Origin: CAWELS01 sp964468205
GTDB lineage: Bacteria > Acidobacteriota > Terriglobia > Bryobacterales > Bryobacteraceae
Direction of reading: 5' to 3'
Length of the DNA: 64,000 bases
NCBI GenBank assembly: GCA_964468205.1
Contig: CAYXVG010000030.1
Span: 18,829 to 82,828, forward strand
A program made the translations under genes and the position numbers. Shown here one piece after another: positions 44,377 through 50,760 of this stretch (position 1 is its first letter; the number at the start of each line of letters is the position of its first letter). A model generated the notes under the pieces. That model searched no databases and was not told where the DNA came from. It worked only from the letters and a program-made list of their open reading frames with translations.

Positions 44377-44772
44377 CTAACGAGCGTACCCGCCGCGGCG
44401 GAAACCTTGTCCCACTGCGGCCAGTTCGCCGTCAACATAGAGTTGAATGGCCTCTTCGGGCGTGTGACGAGGGTCGACAACAAACGGTGTAATGCCGTTC
44501 CGTCCCAACTCCTCGGCCGCTCGCCATCCCATGCCGCCGCTGATGACGGCGCTGCATCCTCGGAGAACCTCCGGGATGCCGGTCCGGTTGTGGATTTCCT
44601 GTTGTTCTTGGCTGCCTCCGGAATCCGGGACATCCTGATGTGTACACGTGTTCGGCCTGCTTTCGTCTTCCGTGATGTCGCCATCACTTACATCGAAGAT
44701 CAGCCAGTTCGCGCTGCGGTCGAAGTGGTGGGAAATTCCTGCCGCCTCCGAGGTCGCTATTGCCACTTTCAT
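44377..44772 (-). CDS. NifX/NifB-C-terminal-like (dinitrogenase cofactor biosynthesis fold) protein
   Basis: The 131-residue protein begins MKVAIATSEAAGISHHFDRSANWLIFDV and has GCSAVISGGMGWRAAEELGRNGITPFVV, the pattern of the dinitrogenase iron-molybdenum cofactor family. That family binds metal clusters and occurs in many non-nitrogen-fixers. A Cys/His stretch (CTHQDVPDSGG) may bind metal. ATG 44772 follows AAAGGAG by eight bases; the longer frame to 44799 is excluded. Its promoter holds the dyad shared with the DUF134 gene at 49404. No nif genes are visible. Confidence 0.78.
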   Translation of the reverse strand: MKVAIATSEAAGISHHFDRSANWLIFDVSDGDITEDESRPNTCTHQDVPDSGGSQEQQEIHNRTGIPEVLRGCSAVISGGMGWRAAEELGRNGITPFVVDPRHTPEEAIQLYVDGELAAVGQGFRRGGYAR

Positions 44773-44916
44773 GGTTTCCGCTCCTTTCCGGTTTCCCATG
44801 CATTGTCTGCTGAACCGGCGCGGTGGCCGGCATCACTGCTCAGCGTTCCGGTTCCTGGTGGCCTCTCGGATCGCGGCACTTTATCGAGTTCATTACCCGA
44901 ATCTCTTTGCGTTATC

Positions 44917-44946
44917 ATTATAAGCATATGCCCATAATGCCGGCAA
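44917..44946 (-). promoter_or_regulatory. Promoter and shared dyad operator of the NifX-like operon
   Basis: On the minus strand TTGCCG (44941-44946) and a perfect TATAAT (44917-44922) are 18 bases apart. A 22-bp near-palindrome centred on GCATATGC (44917-44938) covers the spacer and -10. It matches, in 20 of 22 positions, the dyad at 49368-49389 before the DUF134 gene, with the same placement over the -10. Confidence 0.7.
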
Positions 44947-44978
44947 CGGCGACTTGCCAGTGAGATGATGGCGGTGCG

Positions 44979-45677
44979 ATGCACAAGCGAATTGGCATAC
45001 TCGGTGGTCTGAGTCCAGAATCCACGGTTGCTTACTACGAGTACATCACTCGGACTTATACCCAACGGTACGGTGACTATGGGTATCCCGAAGTGCTGAT
45101 CTACAGCGTGAACTTCCAGCGGTATGTCGATTGGCAAAGCACAGGGCGTTGGGACGAAGCGCGCGAGGACATGATTCGCTGCTTTGGAGCTTTGCGGAGG
45201 GCCGGCGCCGATTTTGGTCTGATCGCCACGAATACGATGCACATTGTTTTCGATGAGGTGGCCCGGGCTGTCAAACTGCCGCTGGTAAGCATCATCGACG
45301 CGGCTGCCGATGCCGTTCTCGAGCGCGGACTGGAACGGGTAGGGCTGCTCGGAACGAAGTTCACCATGCGCGAGGCCTTCTACCGCGACGGCCTCGCCCG
45401 GCGGGGATTGAATGTGCTCGTTCCCTCTGGGCCCGATCAGGAACGGATCAACGCAGTGATCTACGGGGAACTCTGCCGGGGGCGGATCACCGGCCCGTCG
45501 CACGATCTCTTTTGTTCGATTGCCGGGAATCTGCTGCGGTCGGGTGCTGAGGGGATCATTCTCGGTTGTACTGAGATCCCAATGCTCTTGAAACCCGAGG
45601 ACGTCGAAGCGCCACTGTTCAACACAACGCTGGTGCATGCCGAGATGGCGCTCCGGCGGGCTGTCCGGCGGGTCTAG
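44979..45677 (+). CDS. Aspartate/glutamate racemase family protein (YgeA-like)
   Basis: The 232-residue protein starts KRIGILGGLSPESTVAYYEYI, the usual beginning. The first active-site Cys is replaced by Thr in ATNTMHIV, as in the YgeA-type branch; the second is kept (GCTEIPML). So it may be a broad amino-acid racemase or a related isomerase, not classical aspartate racemase. It is divergent from the NifX-like gene, and the shared dyad lies 40 bases before its start, so it may be regulated with it. Confidence 0.83.
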   Translation: MHKRIGILGGLSPESTVAYYEYITRTYTQRYGDYGYPEVLIYSVNFQRYVDWQSTGRWDEAREDMIRCFGALRRAGADFGLIATNTMHIVFDEVARAVKLPLVSIIDAAADAVLERGLERVGLLGTKFTMREAFYRDGLARRGLNVLVPSGPDQERINAVIYGELCRGRITGPSHDLFCSIAGNLLRSGAEGIILGCTEIPMLLKPEDVEAPLFNTTLVHAEMALRRAVRRV

Positions 45678-45691
45678 CGGGTCTTCCCGGC

Positions 45692-46498
45692 TCACGGACG
45701 GGCAGCCTCGGGTTCCTTCACATCCGCGAACGGAGCCCAACTGCTTTTCTCTGTCCCGACGAAGGTGCTGTAAGAATGGAGCATCCCGTGGTTGCTTGAC
45801 CGTACCTGATACCACTTGATAGCCGGATGGCGCTGGAGTGCCGTCTTCACTTCGTCGGTAAGAACAACGCTGGTCTTCTGCTCGGAATGCACCTTCTCGA
45901 TGATTGCGGCCTGGTCCTCGGGTGTGAGGAAGGAAAACACCGGCGAAAGGGCCTGGCGTTCCACGATGTCGATGATCTCCTCCGGATACACGGGCGTCGA
46001 ATCGGTTTCAATTTCGCAGGTCACTACCGTCAGTTGTGCGAAGAGTCCGCGTGCGGCCGCCGGTTGGGAACCCGGGTAGGTGGTGATCACCGGTATCCGC
46101 AGGCGCTGGCGGCTGCGAGGCCCGCGTTCGATGGACGTGATTTTGGCGGAATGGCCGCAGTGGTACCGGACCAGGCAAGGTTCGCCCGATACGGGAGTGC
46201 GCTTTTCGTAGAAGAAGGGAAAGGAAAGCTCGACTTCGACAGAAGCGGCGCGGAGTTCGTTGTAGTAGTCCATGATGTTGCGCCGGAGGGTCTCGGGTCC
46301 GATCGTGTCACGGTGCCGGTGCGTGATCTGGATGACCCGGTCGATCCAGTTAGCTTCAAAGCGCTGCCAAATGCGCGCGCTGATGGAGATATCCGCAATT
46401 GTGTGCTGCCCGTCGGGGTTTGATCGGGAGCTGACGCGGACGGGGAAATGAATGTTTGTCAGTCCCACGTCCACGAGAAATCGTTGTTCATCAGTCAT
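45692..46498 (-). CDS. FolE2/MptA-family protein lacking active-site residues
   Basis: Alignment by eye to FolE2-type GTP cyclohydrolase holds along most of 268 residues: VGLTNIHFPVRV, QHTIADISIS, FPFFYEKRTPVSG, EIIDIVERQALSPVFSFLTPEDQA and IKWYQVRSSN. But the motifs that define the enzyme are gone: HMSRF is WIDRV, CPCSK is YPGSQ, the HNQR His is absent, and ESIHNH is reduced to HGMLHSY. The tunnelling fold is probably kept, the zinc/GTP site lost. It is unlikely to make dihydroneopterin triphosphate. It follows a NHLP-like small protein gene by 65 bases on the same strand. Confidence 0.75.
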   Translation of the reverse strand: MTDEQRFLVDVGLTNIHFPVRVSSRSNPDGQHTIADISISARIWQRFEANWIDRVIQITHRHRDTIGPETLRRNIMDYYNELRAASVEVELSFPFFYEKRTPVSGEPCLVRYHCGHSAKITSIERGPRSRQRLRIPVITTYPGSQPAAARGLFAQLTVVTCEIETDSTPVYPEEIIDIVERQALSPVFSFLTPEDQAAIIEKVHSEQKTSVVLTDEVKTALQRHPAIKWYQVRSSNHGMLHSYSTFVGTEKSSWAPFADVKEPEAARP

Positions 46499-46563
46499 GG
46501 TTCCTATGTCCTTTTCTGGTTCCAGGAGCCAGCCGGGCCGCTTCGGGCTTCGTGCCTCCGCGC

Positions 46564-46818
46564 TTATTCGGGGATTGCCTGTTGGTTCGGTTGCCGCTCA
46601 AGTGGCGCTCGGCATATGGCATCGTCGAGGCACGATTCCTGCTTGGCAAACAGTTCTTCTCTAAGGTTGGAACGGGACTTGAGCAAAGCGCGGTATTCCG
46701 ATTCGCTAAGAGGGTAAACCTGAAGCAAGCGATGAATCTGCTCCGTGAAGAAGCGACTCCGGAAAGTCTCGTCGGTAACGAGGCGGCCGAGAATCTGTTC
46801 CACAGCGGCCTGGCTCAT
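46564..46818 (-). CDS. Small NHLP-clan (Os1348-like) leader-type protein, candidate RiPP precursor
   Basis: 84 residues. The N-terminus MSQAAVEQILGRLVTDETF then RSRFFTEQIHRLLQVYPLSESEYRALL follows the pattern of Os1348/Franean1_4349-type NHLP-clan proteins (MSQ..VE..GR..TDE.FR..F.........L...E..AL). In that clan a conserved leader is followed by a variable core. The remainder (about 50-84) contains two Cys seven residues apart (SCLDDAICR) and is Gln/Pro-rich at the end. A consensus sigma-54 promoter ends almost at its ATG. The assignment is by pattern only; no modification enzyme of a known RiPP class is adjacent. Confidence 0.55.
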   Translation of the reverse strand: MSQAAVEQILGRLVTDETFRSRFFTEQIHRLLQVYPLSESEYRALLKSRSNLREELFAKQESCLDDAICRAPLERQPNQQAIPE

Positions 46819-46831
46819 GCGCTTCTTCTAA

Positions 46832-46847
46832 TGCACTTTCCATGCCA
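46832..46847 (-). promoter_or_regulatory. -24/-12 (sigma-54-type) promoter upstream of the NHLP-like gene
   Basis: On the minus strand TGGCATGGAAAGTGCA has GG and GC 10 bases apart, with TGGCA at -24 and TGCA at -12. The divergent sigma-54 activator starts 60 bases away on the other strand, a common pairing. The predicted start is near 46821, only three bases before the ATG, so the message would be nearly leaderless. A weaker TTGGCAC lies just upstream (46855-46861) with off-spacing. Confidence 0.55.
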
Positions 46848-46906
46848 GAACGAAGTGCCAAGCTCTGGCGGCCTCCGGCCGATCCCTATGATACTGTCTT
46901 AATATC

Positions 46907-48862
46907 GTGACTTCGGAGCTTCTCCACCGGACGGTAGCCGGCTTCCAGCTTCGGTCGACGCATTACGACTTGATGCTTCAGACCACTCGTAGCGCGGTAA
47001 TCTGTCTCAGTCCGGACCGGAGGATTCTGAGTTGGAATCGCGGGGCTGAGCGCGTATTCGGATATTCCGCCGAGGAAGTGCTGGGGGAGGACTACTTCGA
47101 CCGGTTTCTGCCGGAGGATGTGCAACCGGATATTGGGGACGCGGTTTCCCGAATTCTCGCCGGCGAAGAACTGAGCAACTACGAGAACCGCGTTATCGTC
47201 AGGGACGGAAGCGAGCGCACTTTGGTGTGGAACTCGACCCGGTTGGTTGGCGAAGACGGGAAGCTGCTTGGGCTCGCCGCAATCGGTCAGGATATTACCG
47301 AACTGAAGCGGGCGCAGACACTGCAGTCTGGGGAGAACCGTGCCTTGAAACGGCTGCTCGGCGGAGCGGCGCTGCCGGAAGTCCTGTCTGAACTCGGCGG
47401 CACGCTCGAGGCTGTATGCCCGGAAGTCCATTGCGCGCTGCTGCTCAAGGACGCCGATGGCCGGCGGCTTCACTGCATGGCCGCTCCGAGCCTCCCCTCT
47501 GAGATGGTCCGCCACTTGGATTGTCTGACAATTGGAGAACGCGCGGCGTTCTGCTGTGTAGCCGCCGAAACGGGCCGGCGAATTGTGATACCAGACATCA
47601 GTGCAGCCGCCCCGCCGAGCCCCCACTGGCAGACGGCGCGCCTGCACGGCTACGCGGGCTGCTGGGCGGAGCCGATCATGGCCGGAAGTGGCGAGGTGCT
47701 TGGGGTGATCAGCGCCTATCTCGTACGCTCCCGCCAGCCGTCACAATACGAGCTGGACTCCGTAGAACGGACTGGCCGGCTGGCCGGACTCGCTGCCGAC
47801 CATCAGAGGGCCACCGAAGAGCGGCTGCGTGAAAGCGAAACGCGGCTGCAGGATGCCGAAGTCGCTTTGCGGGAACTACAGGACGAGCTGCGGAAGAGAT
47901 TCTCGTTCGAAGAGATCATTGCGGTCTCCCCCGCCATGCTCCGTGTTATGCAATTGGCCGCTCAAGTAGCACCTACGGAGGCGACGATACTGATTACCGG
48001 AGAAACCGGCACGGGGAAGGAAATTCTGGCGCGCGCGATACACTCCAATAGCCAGCGGGGTAAAGGGCCCTTCATCGCGGTGAATTGCGGTGCGATTCCT
48101 GAGACGCTCATAGAGAGTGAGCTCTTTGGGCACGAGCGTGGCGCCTTCACCGGCGCCGACCGCCGGAAACCGGGGCAGGTGGAGAGGGCGCGGGGCGGTA
48201 CCCTATTCCTGGATGAGGTCGGTGAACTCATCCCTGCAACTCAGGTGAAGCTCCTTCGAATGCTGCAGGAGAGGACCTTCGAGCGGCTAGGGGGCACGGA
48301 AACCATCGCCGCGGACGTCCGGATCATCGCGGCGACGAATCGCAATCTGGCCGCCGAGATGGAAAAGGGGAACTTTCGCGACGACTTGTACTACCGGCTG
48401 AATGTGTTTCATATTCACATTCCGCCGCTGCGCGAGCGCAAGGAAGCCATCCCGCTTCTGGCGGAAGGGATTCTGAAACGGATCGCTGAACAGTTGGGCC
48501 GTCCTGAGATTGCTCTTTCCAAGCTCGCTCTTCAGGCGCTGCAGGACTACGAGTGGAAAGGAAACGTGCGGGAGCTGCAAAACGCGCTTGAGCGGGCAGC
48601 CATTCTATCTGAAGGGAGCTTGATCGGACCGGAACACCTTCCGATTATTCAGGACGCGAGCGGCAGCCGAGTACGTCCGGTTGGCGAGGGGGAGTTTCTG
48701 GTCCGGCTCGATGACGGATTCAGTCTGCAACGCCTGGAAAGTGAACTGGCGAAGAGGGCCCTCCGGCTGGCTAAGGGAAACAAGTCGAAGGCTGCCCGGC
48801 TACTGGGTGTATCGCGGGGATCGTTTCGTTGGCGGCTACAGAGAATTGGCGAGGAAAAGTAG
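46907..48862 (+). CDS. Sigma-54-dependent activator with PAS and GAF sensor domains
   Basis: 651 residues. A PAS domain (about 20-140, SAVICLSPDRRILSWNRGAERVFGYS) is followed by a GAF-like domain (about 155-300, with several Cys/His that may bind a cofactor), a coiled coil, the AAA+ domain (Walker A GETGTGKE, GAFTGA loop intact, FLDEVGEL) and a Fis-type HTH (NKSKAARLLGVSRGSFRWRLQRIG). It probably senses a small ligand or redox state and switches on sigma-54 transcription. The start is GTG 46907. It is divergent from the NHLP-like gene, whose promoter is its natural target. Confidence 0.9.
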   Translation: MTSELLHRTVAGFQLRSTHYDLMLQTTRSAVICLSPDRRILSWNRGAERVFGYSAEEVLGEDYFDRFLPEDVQPDIGDAVSRILAGEELSNYENRVIVRDGSERTLVWNSTRLVGEDGKLLGLAAIGQDITELKRAQTLQSGENRALKRLLGGAALPEVLSELGGTLEAVCPEVHCALLLKDADGRRLHCMAAPSLPSEMVRHLDCLTIGERAAFCCVAAETGRRIVIPDISAAAPPSPHWQTARLHGYAGCWAEPIMAGSGEVLGVISAYLVRSRQPSQYELDSVERTGRLAGLAADHQRATEERLRESETRLQDAEVALRELQDELRKRFSFEEIIAVSPAMLRVMQLAAQVAPTEATILITGETGTGKEILARAIHSNSQRGKGPFIAVNCGAIPETLIESELFGHERGAFTGADRRKPGQVERARGGTLFLDEVGELIPATQVKLLRMLQERTFERLGGTETIAADVRIIAATNRNLAAEMEKGNFRDDLYYRLNVFHIHIPPLRERKEAIPLLAEGILKRIAEQLGRPEIALSKLALQALQDYEWKGNVRELQNALERAAILSEGSLIGPEHLPIIQDASGSRVRPVGEGEFLVRLDDGFSLQRLESELAKRALRLAKGNKSKAARLLGVSRGSFRWRLQRIGEEK

Positions 48863-48868
48863 AGAAAC

Positions 48869-48882
48869 GGCTACTAGTAGCC
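48869..48882. repeat. 14-bp palindrome GGCTACTAGTAGCC
   Basis: A perfect palindrome seven bases past the sigma-54 activator stop. A near copy (GGCTAGTAGAAGCC) lies at about 48957-48970. Pairs of such sites could be enhancer sites for an activator; this is speculative. Confidence 0.5.
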
Positions 48883-49141
48883 ACATAGTGAGCCGTTGCG
48901 GTCCGCAAGCTACTGACTTGTAACGGCACTATACTGAATATGGCCAGAATTAGCCGCTGGCTAGTAGAAGCCGGTTCTTTTTGGCCGATATCTTGCCGAT
49001 GCAATTGTCACAGAATGCCGCGAGGGGCAAAAGTATCCATACGTCGCCTGTTTTCAGGACAGCACACAAACCGTGGCAACTCTCGCTGGGGTTGAGGAGT
49101 TTTGGTCCGCGGATTGCTAACGAGACAAGTGGAACGGAAAG

Positions 49142-49167
49142 GATTCAGTGAGAAGGTTCACTGAATC
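49142..49167. repeat. Perfect 10-bp hairpin
   Basis: GATTCAGTGA (49142-49151), a 6-base GAAGGT loop and TCACTGAATC (49158-49167). There is no T-run after it on either strand, so it is not a simple terminator. Confidence 0.65.
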
Positions 49168-49187
49168 TCGACCGTTGTGAACGGGAT

Positions 49188-49261
49188 CGAGTATACCCTG
49201 CCCGGGAGAAAGCATTCTTGGAGCCGCCCCCTCTCCTGGCTTAACCTGGGCAGGGTACTCG
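49188..49261 (+). repeat. Large imperfect hairpin
   Basis: Fourteen pairs (CGAGTA-CCCTGCCC at 49188-49203 with a two-base bulge, against GGGCAGGGTACTCG at 49248-49261) enclose 44 bases. An inner GGAGA/TCTCC stem can form, and the loop holds the first copy of the 20-bp repeat. It lies upstream of the mapped DUF134 promoter, so it would need its own promoter or function as DNA. Confidence 0.6.
49219..49238 (+). repeat. 20-bp repeat, copy 1
   Basis: An exact 20-base match (TGGAGCC...CTCTCCTG) to 49880-49899. The two copies flank the DUF134 gene. Confidence 0.7.
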
Positions 49262-49360
49262 AGTCACAATCGAACGAACGGCATTCATCGGCCCTCATCG
49301 TTTCATAAACTCACACTCGTTGAAGGTCTCCCTACCGGGAGGCCTTCTCTCTTTGTCCAG

Positions 49361-49389
49361 TTGACTTATTACGAGCATATGCTCATAAT
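49361..49389 (+). promoter_or_regulatory. Promoter and shared dyad operator of the DUF134 gene
   Basis: TTGACT (49361-49366) and CATAAT (49384-49389) are 17 bases apart. The dyad centred on GCATATGC (49368-49389) fills the spacer and -10; it is palindromic except for one pair. It matches the operator at 44917-44938 (core TTAYRAGCATATGCYCATAA). Autoregulation by the DUF134 protein is the simplest idea. Confidence 0.7.
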
Positions 49390-49403
49390 AAGTTTATACA
49401 CTG

Positions 49404-49868
49404 ATGCCAAGACCCCCTCATTGTCGGCGCGTGGGCCAGTTGCCGCTGACGGATTACTTCAAGCCTCGAGGGATCCCAATGTCGGAACTCGAAGAAGTGG
49501 TTCTGACTGTCGATGAGTTGGAGGCGCTGAGATTAGCGGATCTTGAAGGCCACTATCAGGACGAGGCAGCGGCGAAGATGGGTGTATCGCGGCAGACCTT
49601 CGGCCGGATCGTCAGCGCAGCGAGGCGCAAAGCGGCGGAGGCGCTCGTTGAGGGGAAGGCCTTGCGTATCGAGGGCGGAAAGTTCGAGGCCCTCACCGTG
49701 CGGACCTTTGCGTGTGTATCTTGCGAAAACAGGTGGGAAACGCCGTACGGAGGTGGACGGCCAGCGGCATGTCCAAAGTGTGGCGGCGACCAGTTTACGC
49801 GGGTGGATGGAGCAGAAGCGCGGCGTTGCCGCGCCGCCCGCGAACAAGCTCGAGGGTGCCCGGAATGA
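49404..49868 (+). CDS. DUF134 DNA-binding protein with C-terminal zinc ribbon
   Basis: 154 residues. The N-terminus (MPRPPHCRRVGQLPLTDYFKPRGIPMSELEEVVLTVDELEALRLADLEGHYQDEAAAKMGVSRQTFGRIVSAARRKAAEALVEGKALRIEGG, by position 1-92) is DUF134: a sigma-70-region-4-like HTH with the recognition segment MGVSRQTFGRI. The C-terminus has two CxxC pairs (CVSC, CPKC) of a zinc ribbon. DUF134 genes often lie near NifX/NifB-like genes; here a NifX-like gene shares its operator. It is probably a metal-linked regulator of both, but its effector is unknown. Confidence 0.85.
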   Translation: MPRPPHCRRVGQLPLTDYFKPRGIPMSELEEVVLTVDELEALRLADLEGHYQDEAAAKMGVSRQTFGRIVSAARRKAAEALVEGKALRIEGGKFEALTVRTFACVSCENRWETPYGGGRPAACPKCGGDQFTRVDGAEARRCRAAREQARGCPE

Positions 49869-49879
49869 AGCTGTGCTAG

Positions 49880-49899
49880 TGGAGCCGCCCCCTCTCCTG
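49880..49899 (+). repeat. 20-bp repeat, copy 2
   Basis: Identical to 49219-49238. Here GGAGCCG (49881-49887) pairs with CGGCTCC (49901-49907) to form a perfect 7-bp hairpin just past the DUF134 stop, without a T-run. Confidence 0.7.
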
Positions 49900-50006
49900 C
49901 CGGCTCCCGGGCGCCCTCGAACCTTTGCCATCTCGGCTGGCAATACCGAACGCAAACGATTAAGATAAGTACTTACAGGTACAGTTCTCCTGAATAGTTG
50001 GAGGTG

Positions 50007-50744
50007 ATGGTGACCGACTTGTCATCGTTCCGGTTGAACGGCCTGCCGCTGCCGTTGAAAGTCGTCGTGAGTCTCACATTGGTTGTGCTCGGTCTTGGCT
50101 ACCTCACCGCGATTGTGAATCTCTACCTCACCTACAGCCTGACCGATGGCGAAGCGGGGCTGACACCGGCGGATTTGCGGCGCGCGTTCTATGGCAACCG
50201 GGAGAACACGAAGCTTGCGGCCAAGATCAACGGCGGTAGCATGGAGCAGTTTCTGCCGGCCGCCGGTGATAAGGAGAAGGTCCTTTCCTGGATTCAAGAT
50301 GGGGCGTCAAGGTCGGGCTATGAGAAAACCGTCCACATGATCCTGACCGGGAATTGCGTCCGCTGCCACAATCCGGAGGGTCTGCAGCGCTTTGCGCCAT
50401 TGACGAATTACGAAGAGGTGATGGTCGTGACGCAGATCGATCGTGGTGAACCGGTCTCGTTGTGGGCCCGGGTTGCGCACACCCATCTTCAGTCGATTGG
50501 CTTGATTTTCTTTTTTCTGGGCACGGCGTTTTCTTTCACGAGTGTCCCGGCGAAGTGGAAAGTGGCGATTGTGACAGCGCCGTTCGCGGCGTTGATCGTC
50601 GATTTCGGAGCGCGGTTCCTGGCGAAATTTGCGCCTGTCACGGTGTACTTCATGCTCGCATCTGGTACCGCGATAGGGCTGCTGTTCGCTGCCATGATCA
50701 TAGTGTCGCTATACGAGATATGGCTGAGGAAGCCCGGGAGCTGA
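50007..50744 (+). CDS. Membrane-bound c-type cytochrome-like protein
   Basis: 245 residues with an N-terminal transmembrane helix (VVVSLTLVVLGLGYLTAIVNLYL), a periplasmic part with one heme-binding CVRCH (about residue 112) and three further C-terminal helices. It resembles membrane electron carriers associated with cytochrome-c peroxidases. ATG 50007 follows a close GGAGG; GTG 50010 is also possible. It is 16 bases from the peroxidase gene, so probably passes electrons to it; the direction of flow is inferred. Confidence 0.8.
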   Translation: MVTDLSSFRLNGLPLPLKVVVSLTLVVLGLGYLTAIVNLYLTYSLTDGEAGLTPADLRRAFYGNRENTKLAAKINGGSMEQFLPAAGDKEKVLSWIQDGASRSGYEKTVHMILTGNCVRCHNPEGLQRFAPLTNYEEVMVVTQIDRGEPVSLWARVAHTHLQSIGLIFFFLGTAFSFTSVPAKWKVAIVTAPFAALIVDFGARFLAKFAPVTVYFMLASGTAIGLLFAAMIIVSLYEIWLRKPGS

Positions 50745-50760
50745 GATAAGGTTGATAGCT

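Larger units (their letters stand above)
48863..49403. other. 541-base structured intergenic region before the DUF134 gene
   Basis: No protein gene is supported. The region contains a 14-bp palindrome (48869-48882), a perfect 10-bp hairpin (49142-49167), a large hairpin (49188-49261) and the promoter/dyad of the DUF134 gene (49361-49389). A weak GG-N10-GC element lies at 49237-49252. It could hold a structured leader or small RNA; I match none of the riboswitch classes I know. Confidence 0.5.

Noticed and set aside
44377..44772. Nitrogen-fixation gene cluster
   Set aside because: Only the NifX-like fold is present; nifHDK, nifB and nifEN are absent, and this fold is common in non-fixing bacteria.
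49237..49252. GG-N10-GC element in the large hairpin before the DUF134 gene
   Set aside because: The -12 part is GGGC rather than TTGC; the sequence is explained by the hairpin, and a sigma-70 promoter is closer to the gene.
48863..49403. Possible known riboswitch or structural RNA (cobalamin, THF, Moco, FMN, tmRNA, RNase P)
   Set aside because: I looked for the conserved boxes and none matched; only unassigned hairpins remain.
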